A stretch of DNA of 64,000 bases from Clostridia bacterium (lineage in GTDB: Bacteria; Bacillota; Clostridia; Christensenellales; Aristaeellaceae). Below, one piece after another: positions 15,796-22,867 of this stretch (position 1 is its first letter; every line of letters starts with the position of its first letter). The notes below the pieces were generated by a model that was not told the origin of the DNA, made no database searches, and saw only the letters and a program-made list of their open reading frames with translations. The position numbers were made by a program, and so were the translations under genes. The stretch lies in NCBI GenBank assembly GCA_030530315.1, contig JAUMVG010000001.1, positions 1 through 64,000 of the forward strand, written 5' to 3'.

Positions 15796-16488
15796 ATGGA
15801 TTCTGAAAAGAACATGAAGTATATCCGGGAACTGTGCAAGTTCACAAGTCCCATCGTCTACGACGCGGTGGAGAAGTTCAACGTCCGCAGCCGCACCGCG
15901 GGCTACTGCGACACGACCATCAAGGCGATCACGCCGGAGCTCGGCGCCGTGTGCGGCTACGCGCGGACCGGCAAGATCACCGGCAACCTGCCCCAGTGCG
16001 ACGGGGACAACACCCTGCCGATGGAGACCGTTTGGCGCTATGTGGAGCGCATGCCCCGGCCGGGCATCATGGTGGTGGAGGACATCGACGCCTTCCCGAA
16101 GATGGCCTGTGCCTGGGGCGACTACTCCGCCAGCGTGTTCGGCGCCCTGGGCTGCGTGGGCTGCGTGACCAACGGCTGTGTGCGCGACGTGGATGAGGTG
16201 CGTGAGCTGGGCTTCCACATGTTCGCGTCCAGCAAGATCGTGGGCCATGCCTACAACCGCTACATCTCCATCGACACGCCGGTCACCATCGGCGGGCTCG
16301 TCATCCATCCCGGCGACCTGATCCACGCGGACCAGCACGGCGTGGGCATCATCCCGGCGGAGATCCCGCTGGACGAGCTGCTGGCCAAGGCGGCGGAGTG
16401 CGTGGCGGGGGACGACCGGGTGGTGAGCTACTGCAAGAGCCCGAACTTCTCCCTGGACGGCTTTCTGCGCGGCGACCATTTGAAGTGA
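15796..16488 (+). CDS. RraA-like protein (HMG/oxaloacetate aldolase-decarboxylase family)
   Basis: A 230-residue RraA/MenG-fold protein. The catalytic signature GCVRDVDEV (Arg130-Asp131) and the preceding glycine-rich FGALGCVGCVTNG phosphate/acid-binding loop are intact. Active members cleave 4-hydroxy-4-methyl-2-oxoglutarate or decarboxylate oxaloacetate. Others of this fold are protein regulators, but the intact active site and the catabolic operon favour an enzyme. It may release pyruvate from a keto acid made by neighbouring dehydrogenases, which is an inference. Confidence 0.8.
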   Translation: MDSEKNMKYIRELCKFTSPIVYDAVEKFNVRSRTAGYCDTTIKAITPELGAVCGYARTGKITGNLPQCDGDNTLPMETVWRYVERMPRPGIMVVEDIDAFPKMACAWGDYSASVFGALGCVGCVTNGCVRDVDEVRELGFHMFASSKIVGHAYNRYISIDTPVTIGGLVIHPGDLIHADQHGVGIIPAEIPLDELLAKAAECVAGDDRVVSYCKSPNFSLDGFLRGDHLK

Positions 16489-16500
16489 GGAGGCAACAGC

Positions 16501-17331
16501 ATGAATCCTATTTTCCAGAAGACAAGAAGGCTTTCCAACGGCGTTGAAATGCCCATCCTGGGCTACGGCGTGTGGCTGACGGAGGAGAATCAGGCCGCGG
16601 AGTCCGTGCGCACCGCCATCGAGGTCGGCTATCGCGCCATCGATACCGCCGAGGTGTACTTCAACGAGGCGGGCGTCGGCGAGGGCATTCGCAACAGCGG
16701 CATCCCCAGGGACCAGCTGTTCGTGACCACGAAGGTGCACAACGATTCCCAGGGCTATGACAACTGCCTGCGGGCCTTTGACATCAGCATGAAGAAGCTG
16801 GGCATGGACTACGCGGACCTCTATCTGATCCACTGGCCGATGCGAAGCACCTATGTGGAGACCTGGCGCGCGCTGATCCGCCTGTACGAGGAGAAGCGCG
16901 TCCGGGCCATTGGCGTCAGCAACTTCCACCCGCACCACATCGAGAACATCGTGAAGGACTCCGGCGTCTGGCCGATGGTGGACCAGATCGAGATGCATCC
17001 TCGCCTGGTGCAGCCGGCGGTGCACAGCTTCTGCGATGCCCACGACATCGCGGTGACCGCCTATTGCCCGCTGATGCACGGCAACCTGGATCTGCCGCTG
17101 CTGGAGGAACTCGGCGCGAAGTATGGCAAGTCCGCCGCGCAGGTCGTGCTGCGCTGGCACATCCAGCACGGCAACATCATCATTCCCAAGACGCTGAAGC
17201 GGGAACGCATGATCTCCAACGCGGAGATCCTGGACTTCGAGCTCACGGCGGATGAGATGGCGGCCATCGACGCGCTGTCCAACGGCACCCGCTACACGGA
17301 CGATCCCGACAACTTCCCCTGGGATGCCTGA
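16501..17331 (+). CDS. Aldo/keto reductase (2,5-diketo-D-gluconate reductase-like)
   Basis: A 276-residue NADPH-dependent aldo/keto reductase of the AKR5-like group. The catalytic tetrad is complete: Asp48, Tyr53, Lys78 and His111. The C-terminal cofactor-binding IPKTLKRERM is present. It should reduce a sugar or keto-sugar aldehyde in the cytosol. It follows the RraA gene by 12 nt, and its TGA shares the A with the ATG of the next gene (TGATG), so translation is probably coupled to the lactonase. Confidence 0.9.
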   Translation: MNPIFQKTRRLSNGVEMPILGYGVWLTEENQAAESVRTAIEVGYRAIDTAEVYFNEAGVGEGIRNSGIPRDQLFVTTKVHNDSQGYDNCLRAFDISMKKLGMDYADLYLIHWPMRSTYVETWRALIRLYEEKRVRAIGVSNFHPHHIENIVKDSGVWPMVDQIEMHPRLVQPAVHSFCDAHDIAVTAYCPLMHGNLDLPLLEELGAKYGKSAAQVVLRWHIQHGNIIIPKTLKRERMISNAEILDFELTADEMAAIDALSNGTRYTDDPDNFPWDA

Positions 17332-18224
17332 TGGGGGGCGAGGGCATGTTCACCATTGACGCCGCCTGCTGCGCGCACACCCTCTGCGAGTTGGCGGAGG
17401 GACCGGTGTGGGACCGCGAGCGAGGGGAACTTCTGTGGCTCGACATCAAGGGCAGCCGGGTCTGGCGTCTCGATGGATCGGGCAAGCCACAGGTGCTGTG
17501 CGAAATGGCGCAGAACATCGGCTGCATGGCGCTGCGCGAGGCTGGCGGCATGATACTGGGCCTGGCCGCGGGGATCTACCTGTCCGGGCCTGCAGGCGAA
17601 TTCGAGCGCCTGGAGGTCCCGGGGCTCTCTCCAAGAGTGCGCTTCAACGATGGAAAGTGCGATGCCGAGGGCCGCTTCTGGGCCGGGACCATCAACCTGT
17701 TTCCCGGGGAGACCGGTATCTCGCAGCTGTACTGCGTGCTGCCGGACCGGCGCGTGTGCCGCGTGCTCGAGAGCGTCACCAATTCCAACGGACTGGCGTT
17801 TTCCGCCGATGGCCGCACCCTCTACTACATCGACACCCCCACCCGGCGCGTGGATGCCTTCGACATCAGAACGGCTGAAGATGGAACGCCGACGCTGGCA
17901 AACCGCAGGACCGTCGTTCGGATCGAAGAGGACGACGTCTGGCCGGACGGCATGACCATCGATGCGGAAGGCCGCCTCTGGATTGCCCTGTGGGGCGCCG
18001 GAAAGGTGGGCTGCTACGACCCGGCCACGGGCGCGCCCCTGGGAGAGGTCCGCGTGCCGGTACGCGCCGTTTCCTCCTGCTGCTTTGGCGGCGATGACAT
18101 GCGCACGCTGTACATCACCACGGCCAGAGAGGGCATGCTTCCGGGCGAGGCGGACCTCGCGGGAAATGTGTACTGCGCCCGGCTGCCGGTTCCCGGCACG
18201 GCCAGCCACCGCTTTAAGGGTTGA
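17331..18224 (+). CDS. SMP-30/gluconolactonase-family lactonase
   Basis: A 297-residue six-bladed propeller that hydrolyses sugar lactones to sugar acids with a divalent metal. The four metal or active-site residues are present: Glu23 (AEGPVWD), Asn106 (FNDGKCD), Asn153 (TNSNGLAF) and Asp206 (PDGMTID). No signal peptide is seen. The ATG at 17331 overlaps the previous stop by one base. An alternative ATG at 17346, preceded by GGGGGGCGAGG, would remove five residues. It is the last gene of the operon and would serve a sugar-oxidation branch together with the dehydrogenases. Confidence 0.9.
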   Translation: MGGEGMFTIDAACCAHTLCELAEGPVWDRERGELLWLDIKGSRVWRLDGSGKPQVLCEMAQNIGCMALREAGGMILGLAAGIYLSGPAGEFERLEVPGLSPRVRFNDGKCDAEGRFWAGTINLFPGETGISQLYCVLPDRRVCRVLESVTNSNGLAFSADGRTLYYIDTPTRRVDAFDIRTAEDGTPTLANRRTVVRIEEDDVWPDGMTIDAEGRLWIALWGAGKVGCYDPATGAPLGEVRVPVRAVSSCCFGGDDMRTLYITTAREGMLPGEADLAGNVYCARLPVPGTASHRFKG

Positions 18225-18233
18225 CCTCCTTTG

Positions 18234-18271
18234 GACCGCTCGCGGCCACTGTGCTGCGGGCGGTCGTTTTA
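18234..18271 (+). terminator. Terminator of the eleven-gene catabolic operon
   Basis: GACCGC (18234-18239) pairs with GCGGTC (18260-18265) across a GC-rich inner loop that can pair further (CGCGGC/GCTGCGG). It is followed by GTTTTATA. Confidence 0.65.
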
Positions 18272-18283
18272 TAACAGTAATAT

Positions 18284-18316
18284 GAGGCCGGAGCTTCGAT
18301 GAAGAGCTCCGGCCTC
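18284..18316 (-). terminator. Terminator of the minus-strand ABC importer operon
   Basis: GAGGCCGGAGCT (18284-18295) pairs with AGCTCCGGCCTC (18305-18316) in a 12-bp perfect stem with a short loop. It lies 27 bp downstream of the permease stop on the minus strand. The T-tract after it is weak (ATATTACTGTTAT). Confidence 0.6.
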
Positions 18317-18343
18317 AGGATGTATTCTATGAGAAGTCTGTGT

Positions 18344-19183
18344 TTATTCCTTGACCGCGCCGGCGGTCAGGCCGTTGACCAGCGTGTTGTTGAAGAAGGC
18401 GAACAGTATGAGGATCGGGATAGTGCCCACCGAGATACCCAGTATGGTCGCGCCGATGTCCTGGCGCATGTAGCTGCTCATGCGCTTGATGCCCAGCGGG
18501 ATCGTGAAGAGGTTCTCATTCTCCAGGATCAGCATGGGACGCATGAAGTCGTTCCAGGACCAGAGGAAGCTGAGCAGGCCGAGGGTCATGAGGGCGGGGG
18601 TGATCATCGGGACCACGATCCTGAGGAAGATGCCGAATTCGCTGCATCCGTCGATGCGTGCGCTTTCGATCAGCTCTCCCGAAACGGCGCCCGCGATGTA
18701 CTGCCGCATCCAGAAGACGCCGAACGCGCTGGCGCCCGTCGGGATGATCAGCGGCAGCCACGAGCTGATCAGGCCCATCCTGCGCACCAGTATGATGAAG
18801 GCGATCAACCCAAGCTGACCGGGGATCATCATGGTGGCCAGTATGAAGTTGAACATCACCCTGCTGCCCCGGAACTCGAACTTGGCAAACACATAGCCGG
18901 CCATGCTCGACGTGGTGATGGCGAGCAGCGAGGAGGTCAGTGCGACGACGATGGAGTTGACAAAGAAGCGGAAGAAGTCGATCTCAACGATCCGGGCCCA
19001 GTTCTGCGGGAAGTAGTCTCCGAACCACAGGTGGATCTCCTTGTAGATGTCCGCGGTCCTGTAGGTGCCCATGACCATCATGGACCAGAAGGGGAACAGC
19101 GCGAAGAAGGAGAGCACGATGACCACCAGAAGCACGGGGATCTGCCTCAGGGCGATGCGGGGCTTTTTGTTCGGATTTTTCAT
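18344..19183 (-). CDS. Carbohydrate ABC transporter permease (CUT1, MalG-like)
   Basis: A 279-residue inner-membrane permease with six predicted TM segments, the first at about residues 14-34. The coupling-helix motif for the shared ATPase appears as ESARIDGCSEFGIFLRIVVPM (EAA-like loop). It ends with TAGAVKE, as is usual for MalG-type subunits. The start ATG at 19183 overlaps the upstream permease stop by four bases (ATGA), which shows translational coupling. It imports a sugar together with the permease at 19180 and the binding protein at 20208. No ATPase gene is in the operon. Confidence 0.93.
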   Translation of the reverse strand: MKNPNKKPRIALRQIPVLLVVIVLSFFALFPFWSMMVMGTYRTADIYKEIHLWFGDYFPQNWARIVEIDFFRFFVNSIVVALTSSLLAITTSSMAGYVFAKFEFRGSRVMFNFILATMMIPGQLGLIAFIILVRRMGLISSWLPLIIPTGASAFGVFWMRQYIAGAVSGELIESARIDGCSEFGIFLRIVVPMITPALMTLGLLSFLWSWNDFMRPMLILENENLFTIPLGIKRMSSYMRQDIGATILGISVGTIPILILFAFFNNTLVNGLTAGAVKE

Positions 19184-20121
19184 ATGGACCGCCTCCCTTC
19201 CAGCGCCTTGTTGATGACGACTGTAAGCACGAGTATCACGATGAACAGGCCGTAGGCGATGGCGGAGGCATAGCCCATCTCGACGACGCTGCCGAAGCCC
19301 TTGTCGTACATGTACCACACGGTGGTCAACGCGGCGTTTCGGGGCCCGCCGACCAGGACCTGGGCGTTCGTCGCGGTGCCGCTGAACAGGTTGTACAGCT
19401 CGTCAAACAGCTGCAGCAGGCCGATGCTGGAGGTGAGCACGACGAAGCGTATGACGTTCTTCAGCATCGGAAGGGTGATGTAGACGTGCCGCTGGAAACC
19501 GTTTGCGCCATCCAGCTCCGCAGCCTCGTAGAGGGAGGGGTTGATGTTGGTGATGCCTGCGGCGAAGAACAGGGAGGTGTAGCCCGTGTTCTTCCAGATC
19601 AGCATGATGGCGACCATGATGCGCGCGGGCCAGGGTTTCCCGGTCCAGTAGATGTCCTTCGAGATCAGCCCCAGCAGCCGAAGCGCCTGGTTGACCACGC
19701 CGCCGCGCCAGGTGAAGAGGACCGAGAAGATCATGCCGATGGCGACGGAGTTGGTGATGTAGGGCAGGAAGTTGAAGAAGCGGAAGGTCTTTTTCAGCGG
19801 CATGGCCTTTCCGGAGAGCACCGCCGCGAGGGCGAAGCCCAGCAGCAGCTGAAGGGGCAGCGTGAAGATGGCCAGGATCAGCGTGTTGAGCAGGGTCGTC
19901 CAGAATACGGGGTCCTTCGCAAGCCGCACGTAATTGCTCAGGCCGATAAATGCCTTGGCAGCGACGCCGTTCCAGTCATAGAAGCTCAGAAAGAAGGTGT
20001 ATATGATGGGGAACAGGCCAAACAGCGCGTAGATCAGGAAATAGGGCAGAGTCATCAAGTAGGGAAAGGCCGTGCTCTTGATGTGCCGCCTGTCCTTACG
20101 TGAGGATTGGGATGCCACCAT
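19180..20121 (-). CDS. Carbohydrate ABC transporter permease (CUT1, MalF-like)
   Basis: A 313-residue permease with six TM segments, the first at about 19-40 (TLPYFLIYALFGLFPIIYTF). The EAA loop appears as LYEAAELDGANGFQRHVYITLP. It pairs with the MalG-like subunit, overlapping it by four bases. It is separated from the binding-protein gene by an 86-bp gap that holds a strong hairpin. Confidence 0.93.
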   Translation of the reverse strand: MVASQSSRKDRRHIKSTAFPYLMTLPYFLIYALFGLFPIIYTFFLSFYDWNGVAAKAFIGLSNYVRLAKDPVFWTTLLNTLILAIFTLPLQLLLGFALAAVLSGKAMPLKKTFRFFNFLPYITNSVAIGMIFSVLFTWRGGVVNQALRLLGLISKDIYWTGKPWPARIMVAIMLIWKNTGYTSLFFAAGITNINPSLYEAAELDGANGFQRHVYITLPMLKNVIRFVVLTSSIGLLQLFDELYNLFSGTATNAQVLVGGPRNAALTTVWYMYDKGFGSVVEMGYASAIAYGLFIVILVLTVVINKALEGRRSI

Positions 20122-20152
20122 GCATATCGCCTCTTTTCACAATGGTAGGAAC

Positions 20153-20186
20153 GGAGGGGCCGCTTCCGAAGAACGGCGGCCCCTCC
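20153..20186 (-). terminator. Intercistronic hairpin between binding protein and permeases
   Basis: GGAGGGGCCGC (20153-20163) pairs perfectly with GCGGCCCCTCC (20176-20186). On the minus strand it follows the binding-protein stop. It lacks a T-tract, so it is more likely a partial terminator or an mRNA-stabilising structure that gives excess binding protein over permeases. Confidence 0.6.
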
Positions 20187-20207
20187 ATGCAGTGACGTTG
20201 TTTATTC

Positions 20208-21500
20208 TCAGCCGAGTTCGGGATAGGTCGCCAGTACGGTGTCCTTGATCTGCTGCAGCGCCTCGTCCGCAGTCGCGCCGGCCATCATTTCCAGCAGCGC
20301 CTGGTTGGCGGCGTTGGAGATGGCGGAATCGTAGATCGTGCCCTGGCGCAGGCTGCCGGTGGCCTCGAGCGCGGTCTGGCGGAACATCTCGCTGACGGGC
20401 TGGCCGCCGTACCAGTCGTCGCCCGCGGCGAAGACTTCGTCGATGTCATACAGCGCCTTGCACAGCGTCAGCTGGCTGTTGTTGCTGACCCAGTTCTGGC
20501 TGCCCTCGGGCGTGCAGCACAGCCAGTACATCCAGGCGTAGGCCGCGGCCTTGTCTTCCGGCGCGGAAGCGGCGTTGATGAAGTAGAAGGTGCCGCCCCA
20601 GGAAGCGACCATGTGGTCGGGCAGGGTGATCAGGCCGTACTTGTTGGCGCCCTTGGCGTCGGGATCGTTGTTCTTGATGTCGCCCAGCCACCAGGAGGGG
20701 CAGAGGTAGAACATGCAGGTGTCGCTCTGCAGCTCGGCGGACCAGGAGGGACTCCAGCACTCCTGCAGGGAGACGGAGTTGTCGGCGATGGCCTGCTCGA
20801 CCAGCTTCAGGGCGGTGCCGTAGGACTCGTCGATGTTCAGCTTGCCGTCCACGACGAAGGGATCGCTGGTCAGGCCCAGGCCCAGGCGCAGAACGTGCTC
20901 GGGGCAGTTGAACAGGAAGACTTCGCCATTGCTCTTCTCGGCGAGCTCCTTGCCCTTGGCCATGATGTCGTCCAGGGTGGCGAACATCGCGCCGATCTCC
21001 TCGACGTCGTCGGTGCCGAAGTATTCACGGGCGATGTTGCGGTTGAACTGCAGGCACATGGTGGTGTTGCCGCTGGCCAGGGCCACCACTTCGCCCTTGC
21101 CGTTGGTGATCTGGCTCAGGGAGAAGTCCAGCAGCTTGCTGGTATCCAGGTTATAGGGCTCGGCGTTCAGGACCTCCCACACGCCGTCCCAGGTCATGGC
21201 CTCGATGTTGTTGGGATCGTAGATCAGGTTCAGGACTGGCAGATCCTCGGGCGTGCCCGCGGCCAGCGTGGTCTTGATCTTGGAGAAGGTGTCGTCGGTA
21301 CCCAGGGAGATCAGCTCGACCTTCACGTCGGGGTACTCGGCCATGAAATCGGTCCAGGACTTGCCTTCGAAGGAGTTGAAGCCTTCAGCGGGAGACCATA
21401 CGGTGATAGTGCCTGCCGCGCTCGAAATGTCGAATTCGGCCAGCGCTGCGCATGAGCAGCAGAGCAGGAGAGCGAGAATACAACAAAGAATCTTCTTCAT
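20208..21500 (-). CDS. Sugar ABC transporter substrate-binding protein (family 1)
   Basis: A 430-residue extracellular binding protein. The N-terminus has KK, a hydrophobic core rich in Leu and Cys, and ALAEF, so Sec signal-peptidase cleavage after about residue 21 is likely. The last Cys of the CCSC run may instead be lipidated, although the lipobox is atypical. The mature part begins GTITVWSPAEGFN, as in MalE-like proteins. The start has GGAGGTGCCAC directly upstream. It is the first gene of the importer operon, and the AraC gene upstream on the same strand is the probable regulator. Confidence 0.9.
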   Translation of the reverse strand: MKKILCCILALLLCCSCAALAEFDISSAAGTITVWSPAEGFNSFEGKSWTDFMAEYPDVKVELISLGTDDTFSKIKTTLAAGTPEDLPVLNLIYDPNNIEAMTWDGVWEVLNAEPYNLDTSKLLDFSLSQITNGKGEVVALASGNTTMCLQFNRNIAREYFGTDDVEEIGAMFATLDDIMAKGKELAEKSNGEVFLFNCPEHVLRLGLGLTSDPFVVDGKLNIDESYGTALKLVEQAIADNSVSLQECWSPSWSAELQSDTCMFYLCPSWWLGDIKNNDPDAKGANKYGLITLPDHMVASWGGTFYFINAASAPEDKAAAYAWMYWLCCTPEGSQNWVSNNSQLTLCKALYDIDEVFAAGDDWYGGQPVSEMFRQTALEATGSLRQGTIYDSAISNAANQALLEMMAGATADEALQQIKDTVLATYPELG

Positions 21501-21686
21501 GTGGCACCTCCGTTAGTTTTTGTGTCCTTGGGGGCGATGCCTCCGGCGCCTTTGGCCGCCTAGGATTGCCTTGAGAATCGCAGGAAGCATCATTCAGTTT
21601 CATTTACATTTTATATTGATGCCAGGTTATAATCTTGTGATTTTATCGCATTTTATAATAAAATAATGACATGTGGATTGTGAGGA
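21501..21686 (-). promoter_or_regulatory. AT-rich promoter region of the importer operon
   Basis: This 186-bp stretch separates the AraC gene from the binding-protein gene on the minus strand. It is very AT-rich (for example TTATAATAAAATAATG), with several -10-like hexamers such as TATAAC and TATAAA on the minus strand. I could not pick one promoter with confidence. Confidence 0.35.
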
Positions 21687-22598
21687 TTATTGAACCTGGA
21701 GCTGTTCGTTTTTACGATACTGGGAGGGCGTGCAGTGGACGACGCGCTTGAAAATGCTGATGAAATAGCTGAAATTGTCAAACCCGAGGTCCAGCGCGAT
21801 CTCGATTTCCTTCTTATCTGTTTCCCGCAGCAGCTTTGCGGCCTCGCTGATCTTGTACTCGTTGATGTACTCGATGGGGGTCTTTTGGGTCATGCGCTTG
21901 AAATAGCGGCTGAAGTGCCCCTCGCTCATGTGCATGAAGTCCGCCATGTCCCGAATGCGGATCTTTTCGTTGAAGTGGCCGTAGATGAAGGTCAGCACCT
22001 GTTTGAAGCGCTCGGAATCGACCTTGCTGCGCTCGGAGGCGACGGAGCACTCCGTCCAGTTGCCCTTGGAGGGCAGCAGCAGCTGGAACAGCAGGTCGTA
22101 CAGGCAGGCCTTGATCTGGATCTCGTGCCCGTAGGCACCCTCACTGAACATGTCCGCGATGCGGTCCAGCAGCTTTCGGATGCTGACGGTGGCGGGGTCG
22201 TCCGCCGGCAGTACGGTGGGCAGGTTCAGCTCGCCGGTCAGCAGGGGACTGATGTACTTGTTCTGGACGATGTCATATCCGTTGCTGCTCAGCAGGCTGG
22301 GGTTGATCAGGATCGGGCGCACCAGGGGAATGACATCGGAATCGTCGCTGGCATGGTAGCCGTGGATCCGGGAACTGTTGATGAAGGCGATGTCGTTTTT
22401 CTTCAGCTGGATGACCTGGCTCTCATAGAGCAGGTCCACATGGCCGCGCAGCACGGAGACCAGCTCGATCTCGTCGTGCCAGTGCAGGCCCACGCTGCCG
22501 GAGGGGCGCAGCAGATCGTAGTAGATGAACAGTGGAAACAGCGGGTTATAGGTGCTTCTATCCTGATATTCAGCCGGAAATGATCTGGCCCTATCCAT
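21687..22598 (-). CDS. AraC-family transcriptional regulator with cupin sensor
   Basis: A 303-residue regulator. The N-terminal cupin domain has LHWHDEIELVSVLRGHVDL (about residues 38-56) and a second strand set with KKNDIAFINSS. The C-terminal 100 residues hold two HTH motifs (IRDMADFMHMSEGHFSRYFK and IEIALDLGFDNFSYFISIFK), ending TPSQYRK. It should sense a sugar and activate the minus-strand importer, the divergent GH2 genes, or both. The last helices are complete, unlike the AraC pseudogene at 2624. Confidence 0.9.
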   Translation of the reverse strand: MDRARSFPAEYQDRSTYNPLFPLFIYYDLLRPSGSVGLHWHDEIELVSVLRGHVDLLYESQVIQLKKNDIAFINSSRIHGYHASDDSDVIPLVRPILINPSLLSSNGYDIVQNKYISPLLTGELNLPTVLPADDPATVSIRKLLDRIADMFSEGAYGHEIQIKACLYDLLFQLLLPSKGNWTECSVASERSKVDSERFKQVLTFIYGHFNEKIRIRDMADFMHMSEGHFSRYFKRMTQKTPIEYINEYKISEAAKLLRETDKKEIEIALDLGFDNFSYFISIFKRVVHCTPSQYRKNEQLQVQ

Positions 22599-22631
22599 GT
22601 GGATGACTTCTCCTTTTCTGATGTATTTTTG

Positions 22632-22782
22632 TCAATTTTGGGTAAATATGCGCCCTTTTGACTGATTTCATTATACTATTTTGCGTATGTCGCGTCTATG
22701 GATATTTCAACCAAAAATAACAGTATTCTGATGTTTAATGGCAGCGCAGTGGTGGATGTGCCAATTTTGGTATGAAATGTCT
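22632..22782. promoter_or_regulatory. Candidate AraC operator sites in the divergent region
   Basis: A related motif occurs three times in the 269-bp gap: CAATTTTGGGTAAATATG (from 22633), CAATTTTGGTATGAAATGTC (22762-22781), and in inverted orientation TATTTTTGGTTGAAATATC (complement of about 22702-22720). The consensus is roughly ATTTTGGTwGAAATrTC. The copy at 22762 ends about 33 bp before the plus-strand -10, as expected for an AraC activator site. Confidence 0.4.
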
Positions 22783-22814
22783 GAATATTATTAGAAGAAC
22801 TGCCGGACGCACGG

Positions 22815-22820
22815 TATAAT
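22815..22820 (+). promoter_or_regulatory. -10 box of the GH2 operon promoter
   Basis: TATAAT at 22815-22820 lies 48 bp upstream of the first GH2 start. The position 17 bp upstream reads TAGAAG, a poor -35, which suits an activator-dependent promoter. Confidence 0.5.
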
Positions 22821-22867
22821 AATGATGAAGTGAACTTGGGCTACCGACACAGACGGAGGTGTGGAAT

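Noticed and set aside
11803..17169. Very long open frame (1788 codons) on the minus strand, and similar long antisense frames at 22841-27751, 43308-46682, 8522-10867 and 55423-58098
   Set aside because: They are exact antisense shadows of well-supported plus-strand enzyme genes. High GC in third codon positions removes stop codons there. They have low-complexity His/Gln/Arg/Val-rich composition and no family motifs.
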